DNA from: Terrabacter sp040702505
GTDB taxonomy: Bacteria > Actinomycetota > Actinomycetes > Actinomycetales > Dermatophilaceae
Direction: 5' to 3'
DNA length: 64,000 bases
NCBI RefSeq assembly: GCF_040702505.1
Contig: NZ_JBFBLC010000006.1
Coordinates: forward strand, 62,001 to 126,000
Made by a program: the position numbers and the translations under genes
In this document: in pieces, positions 33,983-43,717 of the stretch
How the letters are laid out: the number at the start of each line of letters is the position of its first letter
Numbering within the stretch: position 1 is the first letter of the stretch
The notes under the pieces: model-generated
What the model was told of the DNA's origin: nothing
What the model saw: the letters and a program-made list of their open reading frames with translations, nothing else
The model's database searches: none

Positions 33983-34726
33983 TCAGGCGGCGCCCGGCTC
34001 GGGCGCCGAGCTCCACGGGAACTTCTTGACGAAGTCCTCGACCACGGTCGTGCTGAGGCCGCCGCACAGCTGGCGGTGGCCCATCTGCTGGCGCACCTGG
34101 CCGGTGCTCGGGTCGACGTCGGCCGCCCAGTGCGACAGGGCGTACTTCTTGCCGGCCGGGAACGCCCCGTAGGCGGGGTTCCACGGCACCACCAGGAACT
34201 TGTTGGCCGACTCCTTCATGGCGTTGACCTTGGTGGCGAGGGCCTGGAACGCCGAGGCCTGCTCCTTCTCGAGCGAGCGGTCGTACCAGAGGATCGTGTA
34301 GCCGTGCTCCAGGTTGTGCACGAGCGTCTCGACGGCCGGCACGTCCGCCACCGTGTAGACGCGCCGGGAGTCGACGGCAGGCACGGCGAAGTGCTTGCCG
34401 CTGGAGGGCGGGACCGTCGAGTACTGCACCTTCGTGACGCCCGGCTGGTTCGTGCCCGGGCCGACATGGTCCCCGCTGCCCTCGGCCGGGTCGTTGGTGA
34501 TGGGATCGCACGAGGCGGCGCCGGCGTCCCCGCTGATGGCCGCGAGCGCCTGGTCCTTCTTGCTCTGCTCGCCGACGACGGCCCAGGTGACGGCCGCGGC
34601 GATGATGGCGATGACGGCGACGCAGGCGCCGACGACCACGAGGAGGCGCCGACGTTCGGACCGCTTCTGGGCGGCCTGCATCGCTGCGACTCGCTCGCGG
34701 CGGTCTCGGGTCGTCTCGCGGGGCAT
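33983..34726 (-). CDS. DUF3105 membrane-anchored extracytoplasmic protein
   Basis: The 247-residue protein has a basic N-terminus, one membrane helix (LLVVVGACVAVIAIIAAAVT) and an outside domain with YSTVPPSSGKHFAVPA, LVHNLEHGYTILWYD and FLVVPWNP. These fit DUF3105, a common actinobacterial family of unknown function. The conserved histidines in SGKH and HNLEHG could bind metal. ATG 34726 sits behind GAGGA, and the long upstream frame is antisense to the glycosylase gene. Divergent from the DNA glycosylase. Confidence 0.87.
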   Translation of the reverse strand: MPRETTRDRRERVAAMQAAQKRSERRRLLVVVGACVAVIAIIAAAVTWAVVGEQSKKDQALAAISGDAGAASCDPITNDPAEGSGDHVGPGTNQPGVTKVQYSTVPPSSGKHFAVPAVDSRRVYTVADVPAVETLVHNLEHGYTILWYDRSLEKEQASAFQALATKVNAMKESANKFLVVPWNPAYGAFPAGKKYALSHWAADVDPSTGQVRQQMGHRQLCGGLSTTVVEDFVKKFPWSSAPEPGAA

Positions 34727-34900
34727 CGTTCCTCGTTCCTGTGCAGCTGCCGGGTGGCGGGTCCGGGTGCCGGCTCTCCCGGCAGACAGTGGCAGGAGGC
34801 CACGGTCCGGCGGGCGGTCCGGCTGCGCGTGTGAGTCGCGGTCATCGGGCGGTGGGTGGGCCGTCCGACGACGGTGCCGAGTGTAGGCGAGGATGATGTG

Positions 34901-35824
34901 GTGCCCGAACCGTCGACCCGTCTGTGGCGCAGCGACCGCGAGATCGTGCTGCGCGCCCAGCTCGGGGTCTTCCGCCGCGGCTCCGGCGACCCCACCTCGC
35001 GGTTCACCGCCGACGGCTCCGTCACCCGAGCAGTGCAGACGCCCGAGGGCGTGGGCACGCTGCACCTGTCCTGCCGTCCCGGCGAGTCCGTGGTGCGGGC
35101 GCAGGCCTGGGGCCCCGGCGCGTTGTGGCTGCTGGACTCGGTGCCGGCGCTGCTCGGGGCCCACGACGACCCCTCCGGCTTCGTCGCCCACCACGAGGTC
35201 GTCGCCCAGGCGTGGCGGCGCTTCCCGCACTGGCGGGTCCCACGCTCGGGCCTGGTCCTCGATGCGCTCGTCCCGGCAGTGATCGAGCAGAAGGTGACGG
35301 GCCAGGAGGCGTTCGCCGGCTACCGGAGGCTGGTCCGCCGGTTCGGCACTGCCGCTCCCGGCCCCTTCGTGGGGCTGATGGCGCCGCCGACGCCCACCGG
35401 GTGGGCGGCGATCCCGTCGTGGGCGTGGTTGCAGGCCTCGGTCGACGGTGCCCGTTCGCAGACGGTCGTCCGGGCAGCGGGGTATGCCGGCCGGCTCGAG
35501 GAGGGCGCCGGCGTGTCCTTGGGTGAGGCGCACCGTCGCCTGCGGGCCCTGCCCGGGGTCGGGGTGTGGACGGCCGCCGAGGTCGCGCAGCGCGCGCTGG
35601 GCGACGCTGACTCCGTGTCGTTCGGCGACTACCACGTGGCGAAGGACATCGGATGGGCGCTGACCGGGACGCCGGTCGACGACGCCGGGCTCGCCGAGCT
35701 GCTGGAGCCCTATCGCGGCCACCGCTACCGGGTGCAGCAGCTACTCGGCCTCGCGGGCTACCACCGGCCGCGCCGCGGTGCCCGCATGGCGCCGCGCACG
35801 CACCTGCCGACGCGCATCCGCTGA
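34901..35824 (+). CDS. AlkA-like DNA-3-methyladenine glycosylase (HhH-GPD family)
   Basis: The 307-residue protein has AVIEQKVTGQEAFAGYRRLV, the HhH loop LRALPGVGVWTAAEVAQRAL and a downstream FGDYHVAKDIGWAL that supplies the catalytic aspartate. This is the AlkA pattern for excising alkylated bases. An N-terminal ~100-residue domain fits AlkA_N. GTG 34901 is favoured (GAGGA 7 bases upstream); the adjacent GTG at 34898 is too close. It converges with the FtsK-like gene. No ada-type regulator is nearby. Confidence 0.88.
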   Translation: MPEPSTRLWRSDREIVLRAQLGVFRRGSGDPTSRFTADGSVTRAVQTPEGVGTLHLSCRPGESVVRAQAWGPGALWLLDSVPALLGAHDDPSGFVAHHEVVAQAWRRFPHWRVPRSGLVLDALVPAVIEQKVTGQEAFAGYRRLVRRFGTAAPGPFVGLMAPPTPTGWAAIPSWAWLQASVDGARSQTVVRAAGYAGRLEEGAGVSLGEAHRRLRALPGVGVWTAAEVAQRALGDADSVSFGDYHVAKDIGWALTGTPVDDAGLAELLEPYRGHRYRVQQLLGLAGYHRPRRGARMAPRTHLPTRIR

Positions 35825-35868
35825 GCCCGCGAACGGGAGGTGGCGGGCCCGGCGGCTGGCGTGCGACC

Positions 35869-38800
35869 TCACCTCGGGGGTGTGCAGGCGAGCTCTCCGG
35901 ACCGGGTGTGAGTAGGTGGCAGGAGGCCCGACTCGGCCCGAGCCACCTGGGTCGGGAGCACCCGGCCGTCGGTCACGAGATGCCCCCGACCGGCGCGGCG
36001 AACGGTCGAAGGGTCGAGGCGGACACCCAGCACGTCACCGTCGGAGGGCGCCGTGGCACCGAGGACCAGGCCACATCCGTCGCGGGCGACCTCGGGCACC
36101 AGCCCGCGGAACGCCCCGTTCGCGCGACTGAGCTCGGCCGAGACTGCAATGAGGCCATCGGTCGCGTCGACGAGCCGGGTGGCCTCGACGAGAGCCACCT
36201 CCACCGGGCCCCCGTCGACGAGCTCGACGTCGTCGACCAGCAGGCAGAGGTCAGGGTCCTCGCGCCGCAGCGCGACCAGGTCGCTGGCGTCGCGCGGGTC
36301 GAGCACCGGCACTGTCCGGCCCTCGGCCCAGGCCGACAGCGGTGACCGGCGCGGGCAGACGGCCACGACGTGCCGGCCGTGCTGCACGAGTCGCTCGCCG
36401 AGCGTCGCCAAGGTGGTGGAGCGACCCGTTCGGGCCGGCCCTGCGACGAGGAACCGCCGGTGTCCCGCCGAGAGTGTCAGACCCAGAGCTCGGGCCTCGT
36501 CACCACCGACCCCCAGGACGAGCCGGTCGGGGTCCGGGGCGAGCTCGTCGAGGACCACGAGGGCCGGCAGCGGCCTGATCCGCCAGGGACGCCGGGCCAC
36601 GGTGCCCTCGGATGCTGCCTGCCCGACAGGTCCCGGGTCGGCGTGGGAGCCGGCACTGGTGACCGCGGCGCTGGTGACCGCGGCGCTCGTGGCCGTCGGT
36701 GATGCGTCGGTCCCGGGGACGGCGAGCTGGACGTGGTTGCCGGAGCCCAGGTCGACGGCGCGGCCGGGGGGCAGGTGGGTGGAGGTCTGGTCCGGGGAGA
36801 GCCCCGCGAGCGTGAGGTCCAGGGGGTCGGGCATGGCGAGGACCAGTCGCCGCTGGAGGAGCCCGGGCAGGCGACCCGAGAGCAGGGCGCGTCCTCCGGC
36901 GACGGCGAAACGGATCCCGACGGACGGGCCGTCACGTAGCAGGCGCAGGAGGTCGTCGATGCCGCTGCCGTGGTCGGTGGAGGTCAGCGCCTCCTCGAGG
37001 GACTCCCACCCGTCGACGAGCACGACGACGGTGCGCGGCCCCGTCTCCTGGCCGTCGACCAGGCCGAGCAGCCGTGTGATCAGGCGCCGGACCAGCGTCG
37101 GCTCGGTGGCGTCCGCCACGGTCCCGACGTGCGGGAGTTCGACGAGGCCGGCCGCCGGTCCGGGGACACCCTGCAGCACGTGTAGGTGCAGCTCTTCGGG
37201 TGTGTACCGACTGGCGAGGGCCAGCGCGACGGTGACGACGCTCGTGCTGCGACCCGAGCGCGGGCCGCCGGCGAGGCCGAGATGGCCGTCCAGCTCCGGC
37301 CTCCACACCAGGGGCTCCTGACGTTGTCGACGGGGCAGGTCGACGAGGCCGAGCGCGGCGCCCGGATCCTCGGCGACCTCCGCATCCGAGACGCTGGTCG
37401 AGAGCTCGGCGGTCGTCAGCAGTGCGGGCAGCGGGGGCAGCCAGGGCGGGGGCGCGGGGGCGATGTGCTGCTCGCGGGCGGCGGCTCGAGCTGCCTCCAC
37501 GACGGCGTGCAGCTCCGTCCGGGCGGTCCCGACGCTGCCTCCACGGGCACGGTCCTGCGTGACGACCCGACCCTCGGCTTCGGCCGGGCGCGCGGCGTCG
37601 TCCAGGATGCCACTGAGATCGGCTTCCTCGACGATCGAGCCGCCGGTGGCGGGAAGGGGAGCCAGCAGGTCACGGGCGACGACTCTGGTGGTGTGACCGG
37701 GGGCGACGGGGGCCAGCTCCGCGCCGAGGTACGCGGTCTGCACCGTGCGGAGACCGTGGTCGCCGCTGCGGAGGCAGGCGCGGCCGGGCGTGCGGGGATC
37801 GAGGGCAGCGGCGTCCGCCGAGTCGACGACGTCGTCGCTGTCGGTCCGGTCGCGCACGCGCAGGGCGATCCGGAGGGCGAGGTTGGCGCGCATGTCGGCG
37901 GACACGATGCCGGCCGGTCGCTGCGTCGCGAGCACGAGGTGCAGGCCCAGCGACCGACCGAGCGCCGCGACCCGGACCAGCCCGTCGATGAAGTCGGGGA
38001 ACTCCTCCGCGAGCGCCTTGAACTCGTCCACGACGATGACGAGCCGTGCTAGTGGAGGCAGCTCACGGCATACGGCAGCGGCCCGGCGGTAGTCGTCGAG
38101 GTCGCGCGCGCCGGCCTGCGCGAGCAGGCGCTCGCGACGCTTCATCTCCGCGTCGAGGGAGGTGAGGGCGCGGGCGGTGAGGTGGGCGTCGAGGTCAGTG
38201 ACGAGGCCGACGGTGTGGGGCAGTCGGGCGCACTCACTGAAGGCGGAGCCGCCCTTGTAGTCGACCAGCACGAAGGCCAGCTCCTCCGGAGGACTCGCGA
38301 CGGCGAGTCCGGTCACGAGGGTCTGCAACAGCTCGGACTTGCCCGAGCCGGTGGTGCCGCCCACGAGGACGTGCGGGCCGTCGGCAGCGAGGTCGACGTG
38401 CCAGGGGGCCTCGACCGCCAGCCCCAGGAGCGCGCCGGGCCGGCCGGTGCTGCGGCTCCAGCTCTCGGCGAGGCTGTCGGCGCGGGTCGGGTCGGTCCCG
38501 GTTGCCCGGTGCAGCTCCACGAAGGAGCAGCGGTCGGCCAGGGCGCCCGCGCCCTGTTCGGGTGTCGCGTCCACGTAGGGCGCCATCGCCCGCGCCACGG
38601 CCTCGAGCCACCCGACGGAGGGCAGGTCGGGGACGATGCCGCGCAGGGTGCTGCCGTCCTCGCGGAGGGTCGCGTCCACGCCGGCCTCGTCGATCTCCAG
38701 CGAGGCCCTGGTCTCGGCGGGGAGGGACACGGCGTCGGTGTCGATGCAGATCAGGGCCACGCCGGCGCCCGGGCCGTCGCGCAACAGCTCCGCCACGCCC

Positions 38801-40284
38801 GGCACGGCGCGCAGCGCGCTGGCCCCGTCGAGCACCACGACGACGTCGGCGGGCCGGTGACTCGCAGCACCGCCCTCTCGCGCGTCGCGCCGGCTCTCGA
38901 CGAGGGTGCGCAGGGACGCCACGCTCGCGGCGACTGCGGCCGCGCCGCCGTGGACCCGACCGGTGTGGTCCACGCGGTCAGCGACGTGCGGCAGGTGGGC
39001 GGCCCACTCCCAGTCGCGGGTACGCGCCGGCGTGTCCGTGAGCACGTGCACCGACAGCGTCCGGGGGGTGTGCCAGGTGGCCAGCTGGACCACGAGCGCG
39101 GCCGCGAGCGACCTCACGTGCGTGCGGGGACCGGCGATGCCGACGACCCCGGACCTCCCGAGTTCCACGAGGGCGGGAAGGCCCTCGACCTGTGGGCGCT
39201 CGTCGGCGGGGCCGTCCGTGGCGACCTCGGCCGGCTGGGTGGCGGTGCCCACGCGGAGCACGAGGTGGTCGCTGTCGTCGGGCCGGCGCTCCCAGAGCCG
39301 GGTGCCGCGCCGCCGCACGAGCGCCTCGACCTGCCCCAGGTCCGGGTGGTCATGCCGTCGCCTCTCCGCGTCGGCGCGCGCAGCCTGCGCCAGCTCTGCC
39401 CGGGCTCGGGAGAGCTTGGAGGCGTGCTCGACGAGCTGGCGCCGGTAGGAGGTGCGCCCGGCACGCCGGTCGCTCCACCACTGCCCGAGGAGCAGCAGCG
39501 GGGACATCAGCGCGAAGAGCAGCAGGGCGGGGGAGGAGAGCGCCAGGGCGAGGATCGCCGAGAGGGCCAGCGGTGCGAGCGACGCGAGCAGTGGCAGGCG
39601 CCCGTGCTCGGGCCGGCGGGGCGTCTCCGGGAAGACCACCGTCGGGCAGGCCGAGGCGTCTCGGAACCGGGGCCGGCGGTGGATGCGGACCTCGCCGTCG
39701 ACGACCTCGTGGTGGCCGGCCCGCACGGGCGCGGGGCCGATCACCAGCGTCGTCGAGCCCACCCGTACGTGCTGACCGGCGGTGACGAACGCCCCCGGTG
39801 TGGGCAGCGGCAACCCGTCGACGTAGGAGCGGTTGGTGGGCTCGAGGTCGCGCAGGTGCACGCCGTCGGACGAGACGGTGAGGATCGCGTGCGCCCGGGA
39901 CACACCCGGGTCGTCGAGCCGCACCTGCGCGGAGGCGGCGCGCCCGACCACGTGCTCGCCACGTCCCAGGACGACGAGGCGACCGGCTCCGACACCGCCC
40001 ACGACTCGCAGCTGCACGGCGCCGGCACCCCGGGACGGCCGCACCGCCTGGTCGCGGGCACCGGCGACGAGGAGCGCACCGCGCAGTAGCGGTGGCTGCC
40101 CGAGGACGTCGTCGTCCGTGACGAGTCGCCCGTCCACCCGCAGCTCCTCCGCGGCCACGCCCGCGGCGGCGGCGAAACGAGCCCGCACCCGACCGAACGT
40201 CGTGCCGGTCGCGGCGTCGACGGTGATGTGACGCACCGGCCCGTCGGTCGCCCCGCGGTCCAGCACGGAAAGAGTCAAGCGCAC
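35869..40284 (-). CDS. FHA-domain FtsK/SpoIIIE ATPase, EssC/EccC-like
   Basis: The 1471-residue protein opens with a ~75-residue ubiquitin-like or FHA-like region. An FHA domain follows (~92-182: VVGRAASAQVRLDDPGVSR, LEPTNRSYVDG), then two membrane helices (~231-268) and three FtsK-type modules. Module 1 has an intact Walker A VGGTTGSGKS (641-650) and VIVVDEFKAL. Modules 2 and 3 read GGPRSGRST and GPARTGRST, with Arg in place of the Walker lysine. This is the layout of the type VII secretion motor EssC. GTG 40284 has AGGAGG five bases upstream. No WXG100, EccB, EccD or EccE gene is in the window. The gene is divergent from the Tad pilus operon. Confidence 0.9.
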   Translation of the reverse strand: MRLTLSVLDRGATDGPVRHITVDAATGTTFGRVRARFAAAAGVAAEELRVDGRLVTDDDVLGQPPLLRGALLVAGARDQAVRPSRGAGAVQLRVVGGVGAGRLVVLGRGEHVVGRAASAQVRLDDPGVSRAHAILTVSSDGVHLRDLEPTNRSYVDGLPLPTPGAFVTAGQHVRVGSTTLVIGPAPVRAGHHEVVDGEVRIHRRPRFRDASACPTVVFPETPRRPEHGRLPLLASLAPLALSAILALALSSPALLLFALMSPLLLLGQWWSDRRAGRTSYRRQLVEHASKLSRARAELAQAARADAERRRHDHPDLGQVEALVRRRGTRLWERRPDDSDHLVLRVGTATQPAEVATDGPADERPQVEGLPALVELGRSGVVGIAGPRTHVRSLAAALVVQLATWHTPRTLSVHVLTDTPARTRDWEWAAHLPHVADRVDHTGRVHGGAAAVAASVASLRTLVESRRDAREGGAASHRPADVVVVLDGASALRAVPGVAELLRDGPGAGVALICIDTDAVSLPAETRASLEIDEAGVDATLREDGSTLRGIVPDLPSVGWLEAVARAMAPYVDATPEQGAGALADRCSFVELHRATGTDPTRADSLAESWSRSTGRPGALLGLAVEAPWHVDLAADGPHVLVGGTTGSGKSELLQTLVTGLAVASPPEELAFVLVDYKGGSAFSECARLPHTVGLVTDLDAHLTARALTSLDAEMKRRERLLAQAGARDLDDYRRAAAVCRELPPLARLVIVVDEFKALAEEFPDFIDGLVRVAALGRSLGLHLVLATQRPAGIVSADMRANLALRIALRVRDRTDSDDVVDSADAAALDPRTPGRACLRSGDHGLRTVQTAYLGAELAPVAPGHTTRVVARDLLAPLPATGGSIVEEADLSGILDDAARPAEAEGRVVTQDRARGGSVGTARTELHAVVEAARAAAREQHIAPAPPPWLPPLPALLTTAELSTSVSDAEVAEDPGAALGLVDLPRRQRQEPLVWRPELDGHLGLAGGPRSGRSTSVVTVALALASRYTPEELHLHVLQGVPGPAAGLVELPHVGTVADATEPTLVRRLITRLLGLVDGQETGPRTVVVLVDGWESLEEALTSTDHGSGIDDLLRLLRDGPSVGIRFAVAGGRALLSGRLPGLLQRRLVLAMPDPLDLTLAGLSPDQTSTHLPPGRAVDLGSGNHVQLAVPGTDASPTATSAAVTSAAVTSAGSHADPGPVGQAASEGTVARRPWRIRPLPALVVLDELAPDPDRLVLGVGGDEARALGLTLSAGHRRFLVAGPARTGRSTTLATLGERLVQHGRHVVAVCPRRSPLSAWAEGRTVPVLDPRDASDLVALRREDPDLCLLVDDVELVDGGPVEVALVEATRLVDATDGLIAVSAELSRANGAFRGLVPEVARDGCGLVLGATAPSDGDVLGVRLDPSTVRRAGRGHLVTDGRVLPTQVARAESGLLPPTHTRSGELACTPPR

Positions 40285-40588
40285 CGGTTCCTCCTGTCGT
40301 GAGGCACCATGAGACCGCGATCGGGCCCGGTGACGCGGGTGTCGTGCACAGCTGTGGAGCGCCGGCACGCTCACGCCGACGGCGTCGCTAGGGTGCGCCG
40401 ACGGGTTGCGTCGGGTTCGGTCAGGGCCGTGCGCACGGTCCACGGCGTGCGTGCGACCGGCGCCGGATCCGGGGCCTGTGGATGACGCGGGCGGTGAGAA
40501 CGAAACTCGGCCTAGCTTGGACGCGCCAGAACCGGACGGTGCGGGCAGGATGTCCGCAAGCAGCTCACAGGGGTTTCAGGGGAGACGT
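40285..40588. other. 304-bp divergent intergenic region (FtsK-like ATPase / tad operon)
   Basis: I see no gene here. On the minus strand AGGAGG (complement at 40290-40295) serves the ATPase gene. On the plus strand a TAGCTT -10-like box lies at 40513-40518 and GGGGAG at 40579-40584 precedes tadA. In-frame upstream ATG (40550) and 40406 starts for tadA exist, but they add poorly coding sequence. No long inverted repeat stands out. Confidence 0.5.
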
Positions 40589-41827
40589 ATGTCGACGCAG
40601 GAAGCGGTGCGCCATGTCGAGGGCGAGGTCCGCGAGCTCATCCGACGCTCCGGGCTCGACCCGTCGAGCGACACCAAGGCCGTGCGGTCCCTGGTGCAGG
40701 AGGCCGTGCAGGACTACGACGAGCGCTCGCTCCACGGCGGGCTGCCGTCCTTGGGTGATCCCCGGATGGCCGTCCACTCGATCCTGGCCGTGGTCGCCGG
40801 CTACGGACCACTGCAGCAGTACTTCGACGACCCCGCCGTCGAGGAGATCTGGATCAACGAGCCATCGAAGGTGTTCGTGGCACGAGGCGGCATCGCGGAG
40901 CTGACGCCGACGATCCTCACGGCCGACGACGTGCGCGACCTCGTCGAGCGCATGCTGAGGACGAGCGGTCGCCGGGTCGACCTCAGCAGCCCCTTCGTCG
41001 ACGCGACCCTCGCCGACGGGTCGCGGCTGCACGTCGTCATCCCCGACATCAGCCGCGCCCACTGGCAGGTCAACATCCGCAAGTTCGTGGTCAAGGCCGA
41101 CCACCTGGACGACCTGGTCCGTCTCGGCACGATGCCGCGGGCGGCGGCGACCTTCCTCGAGGCCGCCGTCGCCAGCGGGCTGAACGTCCTCGTCGCCGGT
41201 GGCACGCAGGCCGGCAAGACGACCCTGCTCAACTGCCTGGCCGCCGCCATCCCGCCGCGCGAGCGCATCGTCACCTGCGAGGAGGTGTTCGAGCTCAAGA
41301 TCCCGCAGCGCGACGTCGCCGCGATGCAGTGCCGCCAGCCCAGCCTCGAGGGCACCGGGGAGGTGCCGTTGCGTCGCCTCGTCAAGGAGGCCCTGCGTAT
41401 GCGGCCCTCCCGGATCATCGTGGGTGAGGTGCGCCAGGAGGAGAGCCTCGACCTGCTCATCGCCCTCAACAGCGGGGTGCCGGGCATGTGCACGGTCCAC
41501 GCCAACAGCGCCCGCGAGGCCGTGACGAAGATGTGCACCCTGCCGCTGCTCGCCGGTGAGAACGTCTCAAGCCGGTTCGTCGTGCCCACGGTGGCGGCGG
41601 CGGTCGACCTCGTCGTGCACGTCGCGCTCGAGCGGGACGGCAAGCGGCGGGTGCGCGAGATCGTCGCTGTCCCCGGCCGGGCCGAGGGGGACGTCATCGA
41701 GATCGCCGACCTCTTCGTGACCCGTGGCGGCGTGCTGCGCCGTGCCGACGGCTTCCCACCGCACCGGGAGGCGTTCGAGCGCGCCGGCTACGACGTGACC
41801 GCCCTGCTCGCCCGGGACGACTCGTGA
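40589..41827 (+). CDS. tadA: Tad pilus secretion ATPase (CpaF/TadA family)
   Basis: The 412-residue ATPase has an N-terminal CpaF domain (YGPLQQYFDDPAVEEIWIN), the Arg/Asp-rich middle, Walker A GGTQAGKTT (204-212), an Asp-box-like TCEEVFELKIP, Walker B RIIVGEVR (275-282) and the His-box TVHANSARE. It should power assembly of a Tad (type IVc) pilus or secretion of pilin-like proteins from the cytoplasmic side. ATG 40589 is four bases after GGGGAG. Its stop overlaps the tadB GTG by four bases, so the operon is translationally coupled. Confidence 0.94.
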   Translation: MSTQEAVRHVEGEVRELIRRSGLDPSSDTKAVRSLVQEAVQDYDERSLHGGLPSLGDPRMAVHSILAVVAGYGPLQQYFDDPAVEEIWINEPSKVFVARGGIAELTPTILTADDVRDLVERMLRTSGRRVDLSSPFVDATLADGSRLHVVIPDISRAHWQVNIRKFVVKADHLDDLVRLGTMPRAAATFLEAAVASGLNVLVAGGTQAGKTTLLNCLAAAIPPRERIVTCEEVFELKIPQRDVAAMQCRQPSLEGTGEVPLRRLVKEALRMRPSRIIVGEVRQEESLDLLIALNSGVPGMCTVHANSAREAVTKMCTLPLLAGENVSSRFVVPTVAAAVDLVVHVALERDGKRRVREIVAVPGRAEGDVIEIADLFVTRGGVLRRADGFPPHREAFERAGYDVTALLARDDS

Positions 41828-42693
41828 TCTCGCCGCTGCTCGTCGGCCTCATCTTCGGGGTCGGCGTCTTCTTCGTCTACTGGTCGTTCTGGCCTCAGCA
41901 GCCCGCGTCCGAGCGAAGCGCCCGGCCCGGGTTCATGCTCGAGCTGCGTGACCACCTGACGCAGGCCGGCTACTCGTCCGTCACTCCGGCCAACGTCATC
42001 CTCGGCTCCTTCGTCCTCTTCGCCGTGGCCCTCGTGCTCGTGCTCGCCCTGACGCGTGTGCTGCCCATCGCCCTCTGCTTCGCACTGATGGCCGAGGCCC
42101 TCCCGCTGTCGCTCGTGCGGTCACGGGCACGCAAGCGGCGCAACAAGCTGCGCGACCTGTGGCCCGACGTCGTGGACAACATCACCTCGGGCGTACGCGC
42201 CGGCCTGGCACTGCCGGAGGCGCTGTCCCAGCTCGCCGTCCGGGGCCCGCTCGAGCTCCGGCCCGCGTTCGAGGCCTTCGCCGAGGACTACCGGACGACC
42301 GGCCGCTTCTCCGACTGCCTCGACCGCCTGAAGGAGCGCCTCAGCGACCCCGTCGGCGACCGCATCGTGGAGTCGCTGCGCATCGCCCGGGAGGTCGGGG
42401 GCAGCGACCTCGGACGGCTGCTGCGGACGCTCTCGTCCTTCCTCCGCGAGGATGCGCGCACCCGTTCCGAGCTTGAGACGCGACAGAGCTGGACGGTCAA
42501 CGCCGCGCGCCTGGCGGCCGGTGCCCCGTGGGTTATCCTCGGCCTGCTCGCGCTCAACGGCAGCTCGCTGGCGGCCTACTCCTCACCCACCGGCTGGGTC
42601 GTCCTCGCGGTCGGTGCCACCCTCTGTGCACTGGCGTACCGCTCCATGGTCTGGATCGGGCGCCTACCCGAGGAAGAGCGGGTGCTGCGATGA
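41824..42693 (+). CDS. tadB: Tad pilus platform protein TadB (type II secretion F family)
   Basis: The 289-residue protein has two N-terminal helices, a cytoplasmic GspF domain (LPEALSQLAVRGP, DRIVESLRIAREVGGSDLG) and two C-terminal helices. GTG 41824 lies within the tadA stop. With TadC it should form the inner-membrane platform on which the TadA ATPase acts. Length and topology are those of actinobacterial TadB. Confidence 0.93.
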   Translation: MISPLLVGLIFGVGVFFVYWSFWPQQPASERSARPGFMLELRDHLTQAGYSSVTPANVILGSFVLFAVALVLVLALTRVLPIALCFALMAEALPLSLVRSRARKRRNKLRDLWPDVVDNITSGVRAGLALPEALSQLAVRGPLELRPAFEAFAEDYRTTGRFSDCLDRLKERLSDPVGDRIVESLRIAREVGGSDLGRLLRTLSSFLREDARTRSELETRQSWTVNAARLAAGAPWVILGLLALNGSSLAAYSSPTGWVVLAVGATLCALAYRSMVWIGRLPEEERVLR

Positions 42694-43655
42694 ACGCGCT
42701 TTCGCAGGTGCTCGACGCCGGGTGGTCATGGGTCGGAGCCAGCGCAGGCGTGCTGCTGCTCGCCGGCCTGGCACTCGTCGTCGCGGGCGTCCCGGCCCGT
42801 CGCCGGCCGACCCTCGACGACCGTCTCGTGCCCTACCTGCGCGACACCCCGCGGCCCTCGACGCTGCTCGCGCCACCTGCTCCGCCGAGGGGCCCCTTCG
42901 GTTTCGGTGAGCTCTTCGCGCCGTATGTCGCCCACCTCGGCCGCGGGGTCGGTGCCGTCTTCGGGGGCGCCCCGTCCGTCGCACGGCGGCAGCTGCGTGC
43001 TGGGCGTCCCGCCGACGTCGAGGCCTTCCGCGCCGAGCAGGTCATGGCCGGCGCCCTCGGCGGGCTCGGGGGCCTCGCCTTCACGGCCCTCGTCGCCGTG
43101 GCCCAGCGCCGCTTCCCGGTCCCCGTGCTCGTCGTCATGGTGATGGTCGGCGTGCTGGGAGGAATCGCCGTCCGCGACTACGCGCTGAGTCGCGCCGCCT
43201 CAAGGCGAGAGGCGCGCATGCTGACCGAGTTCCCAACCGTCGCAGAGCTGCTCGCCCTTGCGGTGAGCGCCGGAGAGGGCGCCGTGGGCGCGCTCGAACG
43301 GGTCTGCCGCCTCTCACGCGGTGAGCTCTCCGACGAGCTGCGCCGGTGCCTCGCAGATGCGCGCGCGGGCGCCAACCTGCCCACGGCGCTGCAGGGGCTG
43401 GCCGACAGGACCGGGCTGATGAGCCTCACCCGTTTCGTCGACGGGATCGTCGTCGCCGTCGAGCGCGGGACCCCGTTGGCCGAGGTCCTGCGCGCCCAGG
43501 CGCAGGACGTCCGCGAGGACGGCCGTCGAGCCCTCATGGAGGAGGGCGGCAAGAAGGAGATCTACATGATGGTCCCCATCGTCTTCCTGACGCTGCCCGT
43601 GACCGTGCTGTTCGCGCTCTTCCCCGGCCTCAGCTTCCTCCACCTCAAGCTCTGA
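42690..43655 (+). CDS. tadC: Tad pilus platform protein TadC (type II secretion F family)
   Basis: The 321-residue protein has membrane helices at ~18-35, ~125-165 and ~295-320 around a GspF-like domain: FPTVAELLALAVSAGEGAVGAL, LADRTGLMSLTRFVDGIVVA and LMEEGGKKEIYMMVPIVFL. It is the usual partner of TadB. ATG 42690 overlaps the tadB stop by four bases. A longer frame upstream is a shadow of tadB. A 62-bp gap separates it from the small pilin-like gene. Confidence 0.93.
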   Translation: MNALSQVLDAGWSWVGASAGVLLLAGLALVVAGVPARRRPTLDDRLVPYLRDTPRPSTLLAPPAPPRGPFGFGELFAPYVAHLGRGVGAVFGGAPSVARRQLRAGRPADVEAFRAEQVMAGALGGLGGLAFTALVAVAQRRFPVPVLVVMVMVGVLGGIAVRDYALSRAASRREARMLTEFPTVAELLALAVSAGEGAVGALERVCRLSRGELSDELRRCLADARAGANLPTALQGLADRTGLMSLTRFVDGIVVAVERGTPLAEVLRAQAQDVREDGRRALMEEGGKKEIYMMVPIVFLTLPVTVLFALFPGLSFLHLKL

Positions 43656-43717
43656 CACCGCTCATCACAGCGGCAACACCGAATCACCACCGCACCACCA
43701 AGACAGGGAGACAAGGA

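Noticed and set aside
36659..36688. 15-bp duplication GTGACCGCGGCGCTG in the FtsK-like gene
   Set aside because: Just over two copies encoding an Ala/Val/Thr-rich linker; ordinary low complexity with no functional hint.
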